Assembly: GCF_006715495.1 (NCBI RefSeq)
Contig: NZ_VFNI01000003.1
Location: 654,179-718,178, forward strand
Length of the DNA stretch: 64,000 nucleotides
Reading direction: 5' to 3'
Origin: Herbaspirillum sp. SJZ106
GTDB taxonomy: Bacteria; Pseudomonadota; Gammaproteobacteria; Burkholderiales; Burkholderiaceae_D
Shown here: positions 8,023 through 22,078 of the stretch, piece by piece
Numbering within the stretch: position 1 is the stretch's first letter
How the letters are laid out: every line of letters starts with the position of its first letter
Notes under the pieces: model-generated
What the model saw: only the letters and a program-made list of their open reading frames with translations
What the model was told of the DNA's origin: nothing
The model's database searches: none
Position numbers and translations under genes: made by a program

Positions 8023-8886
8023 ATGGAACTGGCCGAACTGGAAATCTTCCGCGCCGTGGTGGCCGAAGGCGGCATCACGCGCGCCGCCGAAAGGCTCAAC
8101 CGGGTGCAATCCAACGTCACCACGCGTATCAAGCAATTGGAGGAATCGATCGGCGTGCCGCTGTTCGTGCGCGACCGCCGCCGCATGGTGTTGACGGCGG
8201 CCGGGCAATCCATGCTGGATTACGCCGAGCGCATTCTCGACCTGGTGCAGGAGGCGCGCCAGGCGGTCGCGCCGCAAAGTCCGCGCGGGCGCTTGCGGAT
8301 CGGTTCGATGGAGAGCGCCGCGGCCAGCAGGTTGCCGGCGCCGCTGGCCGAATTCCATAGCCGCTGGCCGGAGGTGAGGCTGGAGCTTTCTACCGCCCCC
8401 ACCGAAACGCTGGTGGCCCAGGTGCGCGATTTCAAGCTCGACGCCGCGCTGGTGGCCGGGCCGATCGATGATCCCGCCTTCGACGCCACGCCCCTGTTCA
8501 AGGAAGAGCTGCTGCTGGTGGCGCCGAAGAGCCATCGCCGGGTGCGCTCGCCGGACGATGTCATGCTCGACACGCTGATCGTCTTCGAACAGGGGTGCGC
8601 CTATCGCCGCCATGCGGAAAATTGGTTTTCCTCTTCCTGCAAGGGGCGGCGGCCTGGCCGTACGCTGGAGTTGGCGTCTTATCATGCCATTCTGGCATGT
8701 GTGGCCGCCGGCGCCGGTGTGGCGGTGGTGCCGCGCTCGGTGATCGATATGCAGAATGAGCCGCGCGGTTATTCGACCTATTCGCTCGGCAAGGATGGGC
8801 GTATCACCACTTATCTGATCAGTAGACGAGAACAATATTCGTCGTCTTTTCTGGCATTGCGTTCTTTACTTATGGCGTGCGTTTGA
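8023..8886 (+). CDS. LysR-family transcriptional regulator, divergent from the MFS transporter
   Basis: About 287 residues from the ATG at 8023 (GGAG six bases upstream). The winged helix-turn-helix covers residues 1-60: ELAELEIFRAVVAEGG, TRAAERLNRVQSNVTTRIKQLEESIG, PLFVRDRRRMVLTAAG. A LysR substrate domain follows (RGRLRIGSMESAAASRLPAPL, LVAGPIDDPAFDATPLFKEELLLVAP, CVAAGAGVAVVPRSVID). It most likely controls the divergent MFS gene and itself. The effector is not predictable from sequence. The C-terminal arrangement (RREQYSSSFLALRSLL) resembles the CysB/NAC-like or general LTTR class. Confidence 0.9.
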   Translation: MELAELEIFRAVVAEGGITRAAERLNRVQSNVTTRIKQLEESIGVPLFVRDRRRMVLTAAGQSMLDYAERILDLVQEARQAVAPQSPRGRLRIGSMESAAASRLPAPLAEFHSRWPEVRLELSTAPTETLVAQVRDFKLDAALVAGPIDDPAFDATPLFKEELLLVAPKSHRRVRSPDDVMLDTLIVFEQGCAYRRHAENWFSSSCKGRRPGRTLELASYHAILACVAAGAGVAVVPRSVIDMQNEPRGYSTYSLGKDGRITTYLISRREQYSSSFLALRSLLMACV

Positions 8887-9195
8887 TATATTGAACCCAA
8901 CCATGGCGGCGACAATTTTTCTTGCTTGCGTCATATGAAGATGGCGTAACAATTTGTAAAAAACGCTGCGCCACAACATCGATTTTCATATATTGAAGTT
9001 CCCCCTCCATTCTCCCCCCCGAGAATGGGATTTACCCCACGGACTGCAAAGTACGTGGGGTTTTTCTTTTGTACTTTTCGTTTTCCTTGCCTTGGGTGTC
9101 CGCGCCAGGACTACCTTTGCGGCTGGCATGGAAATGTGTGCGGGAACATCGAAGGAGAAGGCGTCGGCGCGATATCGTTTTCATCGGCAAGCGGG
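8887..9195. other. Intergenic region with one terminator
   Basis: No gene is seen in this 309-base stretch between two convergent LysR genes. ACCCCACG at 9034-9041 pairs with CGTGGGGT at 9054-9061 and is followed by TTTTCTTTT, a good rightward terminator for the first LysR gene. Open frames on the plus strand here are antisense to the next gene and have no family features. Confidence 0.6.
9034..9069 (+). terminator. Terminator downstream of the LysR gene
   Basis: An 8-bp stem (ACCCCACG/CGTGGGGT, 12-nt loop) is followed by a T-rich run. It lies about 150 bases past the LysR stop codon. Confidence 0.75.
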
Positions 9196-10110
9196 TTATG
9201 CGTGCGAACTGCCGACGACGAGGTTGTCACGGGCCGCCGACTGGATGGCGAGCACCGCCGGATGCGTGAGCTTGCGTTCTACCGAGATGGCGTAGAACTG
9301 TTCCCTGACGGCATCGGTCTTGCCTATTTGCACGAGGCCATATTGCTTCCTGACTTGCGCGGCGATGGCTGTCGGCGCGGCAAAGATGCCGGTGCCGGCG
9401 TCACCGAAGGCCAGCAGCAGGGCGCCGTCATCGAATTCGCCGGCAATTCTGGGGCGGATCTTTTCCTTCTCGAACCAGCGCAAGAGGCGCGGGCGTACCG
9501 CCGCATCTTCGCCTGGCATCAGGAACGGCGCGCCGTCCAGGCTGTGCGGAAAGCCCTTCTTGTAGCGCCTGGCCAGCTCGGGCGTGGCGAAGAAGCTGGT
9601 ATCGCATTCACCCAACAGGTGGTGGTAGCCGCGCACATCGACATTGGCGGGCATGGGGCTGTCGGCGATGATGATGTCGAGACGATGAATGGCCAGTTCG
9701 GCCAGCAGCGCATCCAGCTTGCCTTCGCGGCAGACGATACGGATCGGTTCCTCCATCGACAACGCGGTTTCCAGCAGCAGGTAGGCGATCGCCTTGGGCA
9801 CCGCGTCGGCCACCCCCACGCGCAGTTGCAGCGCGCGGCCGCCGGGGCGGAAGCGCAAGGCTTCTTCCAGCTCTTCGCCCACGGTAAAGATGCGCTCGGC
9901 GTAATCGAACACCATTCTTCCTTCGTCATTCAATTCCAGCCTGCGTCCGACGCGGTTGAACAACTTGTATCCTATGTTTTCTTCGAACAGCGTTAGCTGG
10001 CCGCTGATGGTTTGCGCGGTCAGGTGCAAGCGTTCGCCGGCGCGCGCTACGCTGCCGGTCTTGGCGACGGTCCAGAAATAATGAAGATGTTTGTAGTTGA
10101 GCGAGGGCAT
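9196..10110 (-). CDS. nhaR: NhaR-like LysR-family transcriptional regulator
   Basis: About 304 residues, start ATG at 10110 (a TTG nine codons upstream is the only other in-frame option). The N-terminus SLNYKHLHYFWTVAKTGSVARAGERLHLTAQTISGQL is typical of NhaR rather than generic LysR proteins: they share LNYxHLxYFW and the QTISGQ recognition helix. The ligand domain has VGVADAVPKAIAYLLLE and DIIIADSPMP. NhaR in enterobacteria activates nhaA and osmC in response to Na+, but no nhaA gene is near here, so the target is unknown. The upstream neighbour is the divergent zinc-ribbon gene. Confidence 0.85.
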   Translation of the reverse strand: MPSLNYKHLHYFWTVAKTGSVARAGERLHLTAQTISGQLTLFEENIGYKLFNRVGRRLELNDEGRMVFDYAERIFTVGEELEEALRFRPGGRALQLRVGVADAVPKAIAYLLLETALSMEEPIRIVCREGKLDALLAELAIHRLDIIIADSPMPANVDVRGYHHLLGECDTSFFATPELARRYKKGFPHSLDGAPFLMPGEDAAVRPRLLRWFEKEKIRPRIAGEFDDGALLLAFGDAGTGIFAAPTAIAAQVRKQYGLVQIGKTDAVREQFYAISVERKLTHPAVLAIQSAARDNLVVGSSHA

Positions 10111-10251
10111 CTTGGTATCATCGGTTTTCTCGATCAATTATCTCAGAATATTCGAATTTTCATTCGCATCGTTTTCTCCTAAAGTGGCGTGTCATCGGCG
10201 GCGTCCACAGCGGACGCCGGCCATATTGTGGTTGCCATGAAGGAGCGACGA

Positions 10252-10572
10252 ATGAAATGTCCTGTGTGTACAACGACTAATCTGCTGATTTCGGAGCGGC
10301 AAGGCATCGAGATCGATTATTGTCCGCAATGCCGCGGCGTGTGGCTGGATCGCGGCGAGCTCGACAAGCTGATCGAGCGTTCCGCAGCCAGCGCCATGCC
10401 GGTCGCAGCCCCGGCGGCGGCGCAGCGCCAGGCGCCGCCGCAGCAAGCCTATGACCCGCGTTTCGGGCATGGCGGCCAGCCGCATCGCGATGGTTATGGC
10501 TCTGGACAGCAAGGCTATGACCACCGGCGCAAGAAAAAGGGGTTCCTTGGCGAGATCTTCGATTTCGACTGA
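10252..10572 (+). CDS. TFIIB-type zinc-ribbon protein
   Basis: 106 residues from the ATG at 10252, which has AGGAG eight bases upstream; upstream in-frame codons are not supported. The N-terminal half is a zf-TFIIB domain (PF13453): MKCPVCTTTNLLISER, then IDYCPQCRGVWLDRGELDKLIER, with zinc ligands CxxC and CxxC. The rest is Ala/Gln/Gly-rich and ends in a basic stretch and GFLGEIFDFD, a tail often seen in this family. Function is unknown. It is 41 bases upstream of the alx/TerC gene on the same strand, so co-transcription is likely. A hairpin, GGCGTCC (10200-10206) with GGACGCC (10212-10218), lies in its leader. Confidence 0.82.
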   Translation: MKCPVCTTTNLLISERQGIEIDYCPQCRGVWLDRGELDKLIERSAASAMPVAAPAAAQRQAPPQQAYDPRFGHGGQPHRDGYGSGQQGYDHRRKKKGFLGEIFDFD

Positions 10573-10613
10573 TGCACGCCTGGAATCCGCAATCCAATGA
10601 AAAGGGGTAAAAA

Positions 10614-11579
10614 GTGAGCGGCGTAGAGAGTTTCGCAAGCGGCCCGATGTGGCTGGGTTTCATCGTATTTGTGCTGGGCATGCTGGCGCTTGACATGTTT
10701 GCGCTGGGCGGACGCCGCGCGCACCGTGTCTCGCCCAGGGAGGCGCTGGGGTGGTCGCTGGCATGGGTATCGCTGGCGCTGTTGTTCGCCGGCCTGATGT
10801 GGTGGTACCTGGATGCGAACGTGGGGCGCGAGTTCGCCAACCAGAAGGGGGCTGAATTCCTCTCCGGTTACCTGATCGAAAAGGCGCTGTCGGTCGACAA
10901 CATCTTCGTGTTCCTGATGATCTTCAGCTACTTCGCGGTGCCGCCCGAGATGCAGCGTCGCGTGCTGCTGTACGGCGTGCTCGGTGCGATCGTGATGCGG
11001 GCGGTGATGATCCTGCTGGGCGCCTGGCTGATCGCGCAGTTCAGCTGGATTCTTTACCTGTTCGGCGCTTTCCTGGTGTTTACCGGCGTGAAGATGCTGG
11101 TGTTCGCCGACAAGGAACCCGATCTTGGCGATAATCCGTTGCTGCGCTGGCTGCGCGGCCACCTGAAGATCAGCAAGGAATACGACGGCGAGAAGTTTTT
11201 CACCGTGCAAAACGGCGTCAAATATTTCACGCCGCTGATGCTGGTCTTGTTGCTGATCGAACTTTCCGACCTGATTTTCGCGGTGGACAGCATCCCGGCC
11301 ATCTTTGCGATCACCAAGGATCCGTTCATCGTCTTCACCTCGAACATGTTTGCCATCATGGGCCTGCGCGCGCTGTACTTTTTGCTGGCCGACTCGGCAG
11401 AGCGCTTCCATTTGCTCAAATATGGCCTGGCGCTGGTGCTGCTGTTTGTCGGCGTGAAGATGCTGGCGGCTTACTGGTTCCACATTCCAGTGGTATGGTC
11501 GCTGGCGGTGGTGGGGGCGATCCTGCTGGTGTCGATCATCCTGAGCCTGCTGCTGTCGCGCGACAAGAGAGAGGCCTGA
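10614..11579 (+). CDS. alx: TerC/Alx family metal-homeostasis membrane protein
   Basis: 321 residues, GTG start at 10614 with AAAAGGGG upstream. It has about nine hydrophobic helices and the conserved acidic membrane motifs of TerC/Alx: FLSGYLIEKALSVDNIFVFLMIF and LIELSDLIFAVDSIPAIFAI, both with the in-membrane Asp typical of the family. A cytosolic loop (FADKEPDLGDNPLLRWLRGH) separates the halves. Alx in E. coli is a Mn2+ exporter-like protein under a Mn riboswitch; no such riboswitch is seen here. With the UPF0016 gene at 2786 this is a second probable Mn2+ transporter within 8 kb. Confidence 0.88.
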   Translation: MSGVESFASGPMWLGFIVFVLGMLALDMFALGGRRAHRVSPREALGWSLAWVSLALLFAGLMWWYLDANVGREFANQKGAEFLSGYLIEKALSVDNIFVFLMIFSYFAVPPEMQRRVLLYGVLGAIVMRAVMILLGAWLIAQFSWILYLFGAFLVFTGVKMLVFADKEPDLGDNPLLRWLRGHLKISKEYDGEKFFTVQNGVKYFTPLMLVLLLIELSDLIFAVDSIPAIFAITKDPFIVFTSNMFAIMGLRALYFLLADSAERFHLLKYGLALVLLFVGVKMLAAYWFHIPVVWSLAVVGAILLVSIILSLLLSRDKREA

Positions 11580-11612
11580 AGCCTTACTGTCGTCAAACCA
11601 ATCAAGCCATTG

Positions 11613-11645
11613 AACCGGCCGGAGCGATCCGGCCGGTTTTTTTAT
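11613..11645 (+). terminator. Terminator downstream of alx
   Basis: AACCGGCC (11613-11620) pairs with GGCCGGTT (11631-11638), with extra pairing GGA/TCC inside the loop, and is followed by a run of T. The next 240 bases to 11883 hold no supportable gene. Confidence 0.88.
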
Positions 11646-11883
11646 TTCACGATGACCCTGACTCCAGCGCCCCGCGCCGGATCAGGTGGCCGACGCTTCA
11701 TTGTCGAAATTCTGAAGCGGGATGAGAGTATCGGTTCCTGGACGCATACTGCACTGCCGTGCTGCAATTCGACGCGGTGTTCGTTGGGGCCGTAGCGCCA
11801 CAGAGTGCAGCAGAGTGCGGCGGTGTCGCGCTGGAATACGGGCCAAGCGGAGAGGACTCAGAGCATGACCCGGCCACCGCAAT

Positions 11884-12453
11884 TTAACGACGATTGTCGA
11901 TCGAACTGCCGTCGAGGTTTTCCGCACATTGTTTGCAATAGGCGGAAAAGTCGCTGAGAAATGCTTCGGCCTTGGTGCGATTGGCCTCGGACCTGAGGAT
12001 CTCGGCGACTCGCTCGGGCTCTTCATTCATCACTGGAACCCGCAACAAGAGATCATTGTTGAAACAGGTGCTGATCGTGGACAGCACAGTTCGCAATGCC
12101 GCGAGCATGTCATCCCCGCGGGGAGATGCGTGGACCAATGCGATCGGTTTTCCGATAATCTGTTCGCCTGAAACAAGCCAGTCAATGGCGTTCTTCAGGC
12201 CGCCCGGTATGCCGCGAATGTACTCTGGGCTGGATATGAGCACCCCATCGCTCTTCGCAATGTGCGCTATGAATTGTTTGACGCTGTCAGGATGTTCCAG
12301 GCCGTCAAAGTCAGGCGAAAAGATCGGTAATTCGCCAATGCTGGCGTACACATCTATCGCTACATCTGACGGTGCAATGGCCTGAAGAGACATCAGTAGC
12401 GCCGTATTTGTCGACCTGCGGCGAACGCTACCTGAGATGGCAAGAATTTTCAT
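11884..12453 (-). CDS. NADPH-dependent FMN reductase family protein
   Basis: 189 residues. It opens with the family signature MKILAISGSVRRRSTNTALL, the phosphate-binding loop for FMN. SSPEYIRGIPGGLKNAIDWL follows at about residue 74; this (S/P)PEY..xPGxLKNAIDW block recognises the isoalloxazine ring. The flavodoxin-fold reductases of this group (PF03358) reduce FMN or quinones/azo compounds with NAD(P)H in the cytoplasm. The C-terminal extension is Cys-containing (AYCKQCAENL). Base composition here is lower in GC than in the neighbours, a mild hint of later acquisition. Confidence 0.88.
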   Translation of the reverse strand: MKILAISGSVRRRSTNTALLMSLQAIAPSDVAIDVYASIGELPIFSPDFDGLEHPDSVKQFIAHIAKSDGVLISSPEYIRGIPGGLKNAIDWLVSGEQIIGKPIALVHASPRGDDMLAALRTVLSTISTCFNNDLLLRVPVMNEEPERVAEILRSEANRTKAEAFLSDFSAYCKQCAENLDGSSIDNRR

Positions 12454-12586
12454 CGGGGCAGGCTACCATGGGCAGCTCAGAGTGAAACCATCATTTTTGC
12501 CGTTCCGGCAGGGTTTATCCTGTCGCAGGCCGTGTCTTCTTTGCCACCGCCTGCAGATGCCGAATGGCCGAACCGGGGCCGGCTAT

Positions 12587-13759
12587 TCAGGCTTCGCCCA
12601 TCCGGCGTCCAGGCCGTGGCAGACAGGTTGACAGCGCGATCAGGCCGAGCACCAGCACCGCGCCGCCAAGCACGCCAAGGCCGGTGCCGAAGGCCGCACT
12701 GATGCCCATCGCCGCCAGCGCGGCGCTGCCGATCTGGCAGAACCCTACCAGTCCCGATGCAGTGGCCGCATGTCCGTGCTCGCTCGCAATGGCTCCGGAT
12801 ACCGCCAGAGACAATGACGAACCATTGGCGAGACTGACCAGGCACATCGGCAGCACCACGGCTGCCGCGCCATGCAGCCCCAATGCGAACACGGCCAAAA
12901 ATGCCACGCCGCCAAGCATGAAACACATGACGCCGGCGGCGAGGATGCGGTCGTAGGGCCAGCGATCAAGCAACCGCTTGGTCAGCAGGTTGGCGCCGAT
13001 GATGCCGGCCGTCAGCGGCAGGTACAGCCAGCCGCTTTGTTCCTCGCTCAAGCCTTGGCGCGCGAAAAGAAACGGCGATTGGGTCAAGTAGACGAACCAG
13101 GCGCAATAGATCGCACAGACCACCAATGTATAGCGGCGAAAAGTTCGGTCGCGCAGGACATGGCTGAAGCCGTTAAAGGGAGACGTTTGGGTGCGGGCAT
13201 GGCGGGGGAGCGTTTCCGGCAGCAGCATTATCGCCATCAGTAGCGCCACGACACCGAACGCGGCCACGAACAGGAAATCGGCGCGCCAGCCGAAGGCTGC
13301 TGCCAAGTGCCCGCCGATGGCCGGCGCCAGGGCCGGCGACAGCGACACCAGCGGATAGATCACCGCATAGACCTTGGCGGAGGTGCGCTTGTCGCAGGTG
13401 TCGGCGATCAGGGCGCGTCCAACGACAAGTCCGGCGGCCGCGCTCACTGCTTCAAGCATGCGCCATGCCAGTAATCCGTTGTAGGTGGCTGAGGTCGCAC
13501 ACCCCACCGAGCCGATGATGTAGAGGATGATGCCGGCAAGCAGTACGGGCTTGCGGCCATTGCGATCCGATAGTGGCCCGTAGGCCAACTGTGCCATTGC
13601 CAGCGCCAGGAGGTAGAACGAGATTGTCTGCGGCATCTGCCAGTCGGCGACGCCGAACTCGGTGGTCATGCTTGGCATGGCGGGCAGATAAACGTCCGAA
13701 GCAATCAGGCCGAAGGCGCTCAGCATGGCGACAGTCAGGATGAACGGTAAGCGAGGCAT
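12587..13759 (-). CDS. Bcr/CflA-type multidrug MFS transporter
   Basis: 390 residues with 12 hydrophobic helices. The first helix reads AMLSAFGLIASDVYLPAMPSM, characteristic of the Bcr/CflA drug-H+ antiporter group (DHA1), followed by the loop 2-3 motif GPLSDRNGRKPVLL and by the helix-5 pattern SLSPALAPAIGGHL. It would export drugs or metabolites across the inner membrane. It is divergent from the LysR gene at 13904, with about 145 bases between, suggesting direct regulation by that protein. Confidence 0.9.
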   Translation of the reverse strand: MPRLPFILTVAMLSAFGLIASDVYLPAMPSMTTEFGVADWQMPQTISFYLLALAMAQLAYGPLSDRNGRKPVLLAGIILYIIGSVGCATSATYNGLLAWRMLEAVSAAAGLVVGRALIADTCDKRTSAKVYAVIYPLVSLSPALAPAIGGHLAAAFGWRADFLFVAAFGVVALLMAIMLLPETLPRHARTQTSPFNGFSHVLRDRTFRRYTLVVCAIYCAWFVYLTQSPFLFARQGLSEEQSGWLYLPLTAGIIGANLLTKRLLDRWPYDRILAAGVMCFMLGGVAFLAVFALGLHGAAAVVLPMCLVSLANGSSLSLAVSGAIASEHGHAATASGLVGFCQIGSAALAAMGISAAFGTGLGVLGGAVLVLGLIALSTCLPRPGRRMGEA

Positions 13760-13869
13760 GGCAGCTCCCCGCAGCTAGGCGGGCTGGCTGCGCGTCAAAG
13801 GGTCAAAAGGAAGAGTGCCATGTTACGGAGATACCTTTCATGTGAAAATGCATAAAATGGCAACCTGTA

Positions 13870-13885
13870 GCTGCATATTTGCAGC
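13870..13885. promoter_or_regulatory. Palindrome in the Bcr/LysR divergent promoter
   Basis: GCTGCA-TATT-TGCAGC is a perfect 6-bp dyad with a 4-base AT centre, 18 bases before the LysR start codon. The position and form suit autoregulation by the adjacent LysR protein, which is inferred. Confidence 0.45.
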
Positions 13886-13903
13886 ATTGGAAAATGGAGC
13901 GGT

Positions 13904-14773
13904 ATGAACTGGGACGACGTGCGGATATTCTTGGCAATTCAGCGTGCCGGCACCTTGCGCGGGGCGGCGCAGCAGCTGGCGATCGACCAGACTACAGTGG
14001 GCCGGCGTCTGGCCGGATTGGAGCGGGCGCTGGGCAGCCGGCTGTTCCTGCGCACCACTGGCGGCTTGGTGCTGACCGACACCGGCCTGGAAGTGTTGCG
14101 CATGGCCGAGGAAATGGAGCACATGGCTGTCTCCTTTGAGCGCCGCGGCGAGGGGGCCGACGCGCGCGTGGCCGGAGAGGTGCGCGTGACCACCACGGAC
14201 GCGTTAGCGGTGGACTTCGTGGTTCCGGCCATTGAACGCCTGCGAGCCAGCCATCCTGAGGTGCGGGTGATCCTGAGCACCACGACGCGGCTGCTCGACC
14301 TGGCGCGGCGAGAGGCCGACATTGCCGTACGTACCTTGCGGCCAGAGCAACCTGACTTGATTGTTCGCCAACTCGGTTGTTGGGATGTGGGCCTGTACGC
14401 AACCCGGACTTATCTGGCTAAGCATGGTGAACCGCAGCCCGGAGATGGCTTTGCGAGCCACGACATTGCGCTCTACCAGGATGGGGTAACCGGCCGGCAG
14501 GACAACACGCTGGCAGGTGAATCCAGGGCGCAGGGGCGCGTGGTTGCCGAACTGGATTCGAGTCTGATGCTCACGACCTTCGTGCGCGCCGGCCTGGCCA
14601 TAGGCGAGTTACCCGAGTATCTGGCCCAGCGCGATCCCGCGCTGGTACGGCTATGGCCGGAGCGCCGGCGGGCCAAGCCCTACGAGGCGTGGCTGGTGTT
14701 GCACCAGGACTTGGCGCGCACGGCCAGGGTGCGTGTCGTCGTTGAGGCGATCACATCGGTTTTCGGCGATTAA
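13904..14773 (+). CDS. LysR-family transcriptional regulator, divergent from the Bcr-type exporter
   Basis: 289 residues. The DNA-binding part reads MNWDDVRIFLAIQRAGTLRG, AAQQLAIDQTTVGRRLAGLERALG, SRLFLRTTGGLVLTDTG. The opening NWDDVRxFL is common in a LysR subgroup whose members often sit divergent to transporters. The effector domain includes VRVTTTDALAVDFVVPAIERL and DIAVRTLRPEQPDLIVRQLG. Likely target is the Bcr-type MFS gene; the inducer is unknown. ATG at 13904 follows GGAGCGGT. Confidence 0.9.
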   Translation: MNWDDVRIFLAIQRAGTLRGAAQQLAIDQTTVGRRLAGLERALGSRLFLRTTGGLVLTDTGLEVLRMAEEMEHMAVSFERRGEGADARVAGEVRVTTTDALAVDFVVPAIERLRASHPEVRVILSTTTRLLDLARREADIAVRTLRPEQPDLIVRQLGCWDVGLYATRTYLAKHGEPQPGDGFASHDIALYQDGVTGRQDNTLAGESRAQGRVVAELDSSLMLTTFVRAGLAIGELPEYLAQRDPALVRLWPERRRAKPYEAWLVLHQDLARTARVRVVVEAITSVFGD

Positions 14774-14846
14774 AGGGCAGGCAATATTCCCCCATACAGT
14801 GCGACCCGGTTGTCTTTTGCAAAGCTTGTGACAAATCCTTGATAAT

Positions 14847-15704
14847 AATTGGGGACGGAGTGCATTAGAATGTCGACTTCGCCACCCGGCTCCGAGTGAG
14901 TAGTCCCATGGCCCGCCTTCCGCGTCTCGTCGTTCCCCATCAGCCCCATCACATCATCCAGCGCGGCCATGACGGCTTGGCGGTCTTTCGCGACACCGAA
15001 GACCATCTGGCCTTTCTGGGCTGGCTGAAGGAGGCCTCGCGCCAGTTCAAGGTCGCTGTCCACGCCTATGTGCTGATGCCGGACCACTTGCATCTGCTGG
15101 CCACGCCAGTCGATGAGCAGGGGTTGGCACGAATGATGCAGTGGATAGGGCGCCACTACGTCCCTTATTTCAACCAGAAGCACGGGCGCAGCGGAACGCT
15201 GTGGCAGGGGCGTTATCGCGCCACCGTCGTGGATGCCGAGCAGTATCTGCTGGCCATTTGCCGCTACATCGAGCTCAATCCGGTGCGCAATGGGTTGGCC
15301 AGCGGCCCCGGCGAGTATCCCTGGTCCAGTTACATGCATCACATTGGCGCAAAGCAGGATGGCCTGATCACCGACCATCCGGTGTATTGGTCGATTGGCA
15401 ACACCCCGTTCGACCGTGAGATCGCCTATCGGCAACTGACGGAAGAGGGGTTGGCGCAGGACGACATCGTGCGTATCACCGATGCCACGCTCAAGGGCTG
15501 GGCGCTGGGATCCGACGAGTTCAAGCTGGCGCTGGAGCGCCAGACGCATCGCCGCGTCAGTCCCGCCAAGCGCGGCCGGCCGGCAAGCGCCAAGCCGCAG
15601 GCCGGCGAGGAATCGGCGCATCAGGAACAGGAAAAGCAGCGGTCTTAAAAATAATCCTTACAGATCAATGGCTTGGTTCTTATTTAATTACTGTGTCCCT
15701 AATT
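14847..15704 (+). mobile_element. RAYT unit: transposase gene flanked by imperfect inverted repeats
   Basis: AATTGGGGACGGAG at 14847-14860 is matched in inverted orientation by CTGTGTCCCTAATT at 15691-15704 (11 of 14 positions). The pair encloses the REP-associated transposase gene. Sequences around GGGGAC/GTCCC at both sides of such genes are common in proteobacteria. The flanks are much more AT-rich than the coding DNA. No target duplication could be recognised, so the exact ends are uncertain. Confidence 0.6.
14908..15648 (+). CDS. REP-associated tyrosine transposase (RAYT, Y1_Tnp/IS200-like)
   Basis: 246 residues from ATG at 14908 (a GTG four codons upstream is in frame). The start MARLPRLVVPHQPHHIIQRG is the standard RAYT opening. 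The HUH motif is in AYVLMPDHLHLLATP near residue 55, and the catalytic tyrosine region is WQGRYRATVVDAEQYLLAICRYIELNPVRNGLA near residues 100-130. These single-copy HUH nucleases nick single-stranded REP palindromes and are thought to spread REP sequences instead of themselves. The C-terminus is basic (SPAKRGRPASAKPQ), as in other RAYTs. It appears intact. Confidence 0.93.
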   Translation: MARLPRLVVPHQPHHIIQRGHDGLAVFRDTEDHLAFLGWLKEASRQFKVAVHAYVLMPDHLHLLATPVDEQGLARMMQWIGRHYVPYFNQKHGRSGTLWQGRYRATVVDAEQYLLAICRYIELNPVRNGLASGPGEYPWSSYMHHIGAKQDGLITDHPVYWSIGNTPFDREIAYRQLTEEGLAQDDIVRITDATLKGWALGSDEFKLALERQTHRRVSPAKRGRPASAKPQAGEESAHQEQEKQRS

Positions 15705-15824
15705 AAAAATTCCTAAAATCTTTGTGGAATTTAATTTTACTCAGACCCCTTTTATTCTTGTTGAAGTATTGGGTGCACTGCACTATTCTTCAATTCCTTA
15801 CTGTCAATGTGGTGGAGTACCGAT

Positions 15825-20501
<4,677 letters not shown>

Positions 20502-20603
20502 GCGGCGGTCTTTTCGGATCAATCAAGTACACAAGCACGTCGGCGGGCGCTGCGGCATTGAATCGCCGCCCGTCGCATCCTTAGCGAGAAATGTGAGAGG
20601 AAA

Positions 20604-22067
20604 ATGGGAAAAGCAACCGGTTTCATGGAGTACCAGCGCCTGAAAGAGGCGAGCGAAGCGCCGTCGGCGCGCACCAAGCATTACAAGGAATTCGTCCTGC
20701 ACCTGACCGAAGGCGACGCCAAGATCCAGGGCGCGCGCTGCATGGACTGCGGCATTCCGTTCTGCAATAACGGCTGCCCGGTCAACAACATCATTCCGGA
20801 CTGGAACGACCTGGTCTACCGCGGCAACTACAAGGAAGCGCTGGACACGCTGCACTCGACCAACAATTTCCCCGAGTTCACCGGCCGCATCTGCCCGGCG
20901 CCGTGCGAAGCCGCCTGCACGCTGGGCATCAACAACGACGCCGTGGGCATCAAGTCGATCGAGCATTTCATCATCGACAAGGGCTGGGAAAACGGCTGGG
21001 TGGTGCCGCAACCGGCCGCCGTCAAGACCGGCAAGAAAGTCGCCGTGGTCGGCAGCGGTCCTGCCGGCATGGCAGCGGCGCAACAGCTGGCGCGCGCCGG
21101 CCATGACGTGACCGTGTTCGAGAAGAGCGACCGCGTCGGCGGCCTGCTGCGTTACGGCATTCCCGACTTCAAGATGGAAAAGTCGCACATCGACCTGCGC
21201 GTCGAGCAGATGAAGGCAGAAGGCGTGACCTTCCGCACCGGCGTGTTCGTCGGCAAGGATTTCCCGGAGACGGTCAATAACTGGTCCAAGGAAACCGTGT
21301 CGCCGGACGAGCTGAAGAAGGAGTTCGATGCCATCGTCATCGCCGGCGGCGCCGAGCAGCCGCGCGACCTGCCGGTTCCCGGCCGCGAGCTCAAGGGCGT
21401 GCACTTCGCCATGGATTTCCTGCCGCTGCAAAACAAGGTCAATGCCGGCGACAAGCTGAAAAACCAGATCATGGCCACCGGCAAGCACGTGGTGGTGATC
21501 GGCGGCGGCGATACCGGTTCGGACTGCGTGGGCACCTCCAACCGCCACGGCGCCGAATCGGTGGCCCAGTTCGAACTGATGCCGCAACCGCCGGAAACCG
21601 AGAACAAGCCGATGGTGTGGCCGTACTGGCCGACCAAGCTGCGCACTTCTTCCTCGCACGAAGAAGGCTGCAACCGCGACTGGGCGGTGGCCACCAAGCG
21701 CCTGGAAGGCAAGAACGGCAAGGTCGAGAAGCTGATCGCCGCCCGCGTCGAATGGAAGGACGGCAAGATGCAGGAAGTGCCGGATTCGGAATTCGAAATG
21801 AAGGCCGACCTGGTGCTGTTGGCAATGGGCTTCGTCTCGCCGGTGCAGCAGGTGCTGGACGCCTTCGGCGTCGAGAAGGATGCGCGCGGCAATGCCAAGG
21901 CGACTACCGATGGCGAAGGCTGCTACAAGACATCGGTCGACAAGGTGTTTGCCGCCGGCGACATGCGCCGCGGCCAGTCGCTGGTCGTTTGGGCGATCCG
22001 TGAAGGCCGCCAATGCGCCCGTGCAGTCGACGAGTTCTTGATGGGCGCTTCCCTGTTGCCACGTTAA
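20604..22067 (+). CDS. gltD: Glutamate synthase (NADPH) small subunit
   Basis: 487 residues. The N-terminal cysteines for two 4Fe-4S clusters are in [20 protein letters not shown] and [16 protein letters not shown] (about residues 47-110). The FAD Rossmann motif is [21 protein letters not shown] near 150 and the NADPH motif [15 protein letters not shown] near 295. It passes electrons from NADPH to the FMN of GltB. Standard length. Its last 23 codons and terminator are duplicated directly downstream; the gene itself is intact and ends ASLLPR-TAA. Confidence 0.97.
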   Translation: MGKATGFMEYQRLKEASEAPSARTKHYKEFVLHLTEGDAKIQGARCMDCGIPFCNNGCPVNNIIPDWNDLVYRGNYKEALDTLHSTNNFPEFTGRICPAPCEAACTLGINNDAVGIKSIEHFIIDKGWENGWVVPQPAAVKTGKKVAVVGSGPAGMAAAQQLARAGHDVTVFEKSDRVGGLLRYGIPDFKMEKSHIDLRVEQMKAEGVTFRTGVFVGKDFPETVNNWSKETVSPDELKKEFDAIVIAGGAEQPRDLPVPGRELKGVHFAMDFLPLQNKVNAGDKLKNQIMATGKHVVVIGGGDTGSDCVGTSNRHGAESVAQFELMPQPPETENKPMVWPYWPTKLRTSSSHEEGCNRDWAVATKRLEGKNGKVEKLIAARVEWKDGKMQEVPDSEFEMKADLVLLAMGFVSPVQQVLDAFGVEKDARGNAKATTDGEGCYKTSVDKVFAAGDMRRGQSLVVWAIREGRQCARAVDEFLMGASLLPR

Positions 22068-22078
22068 TGGATCGCCCG

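Noticed and set aside
11646..11883. Possible remnant of a gene in the gap between alx and the FMN reductase
   Set aside because: Short open frames exist on the minus strand, but none shows a family motif or a ribosome site, so no pseudogene can be claimed.
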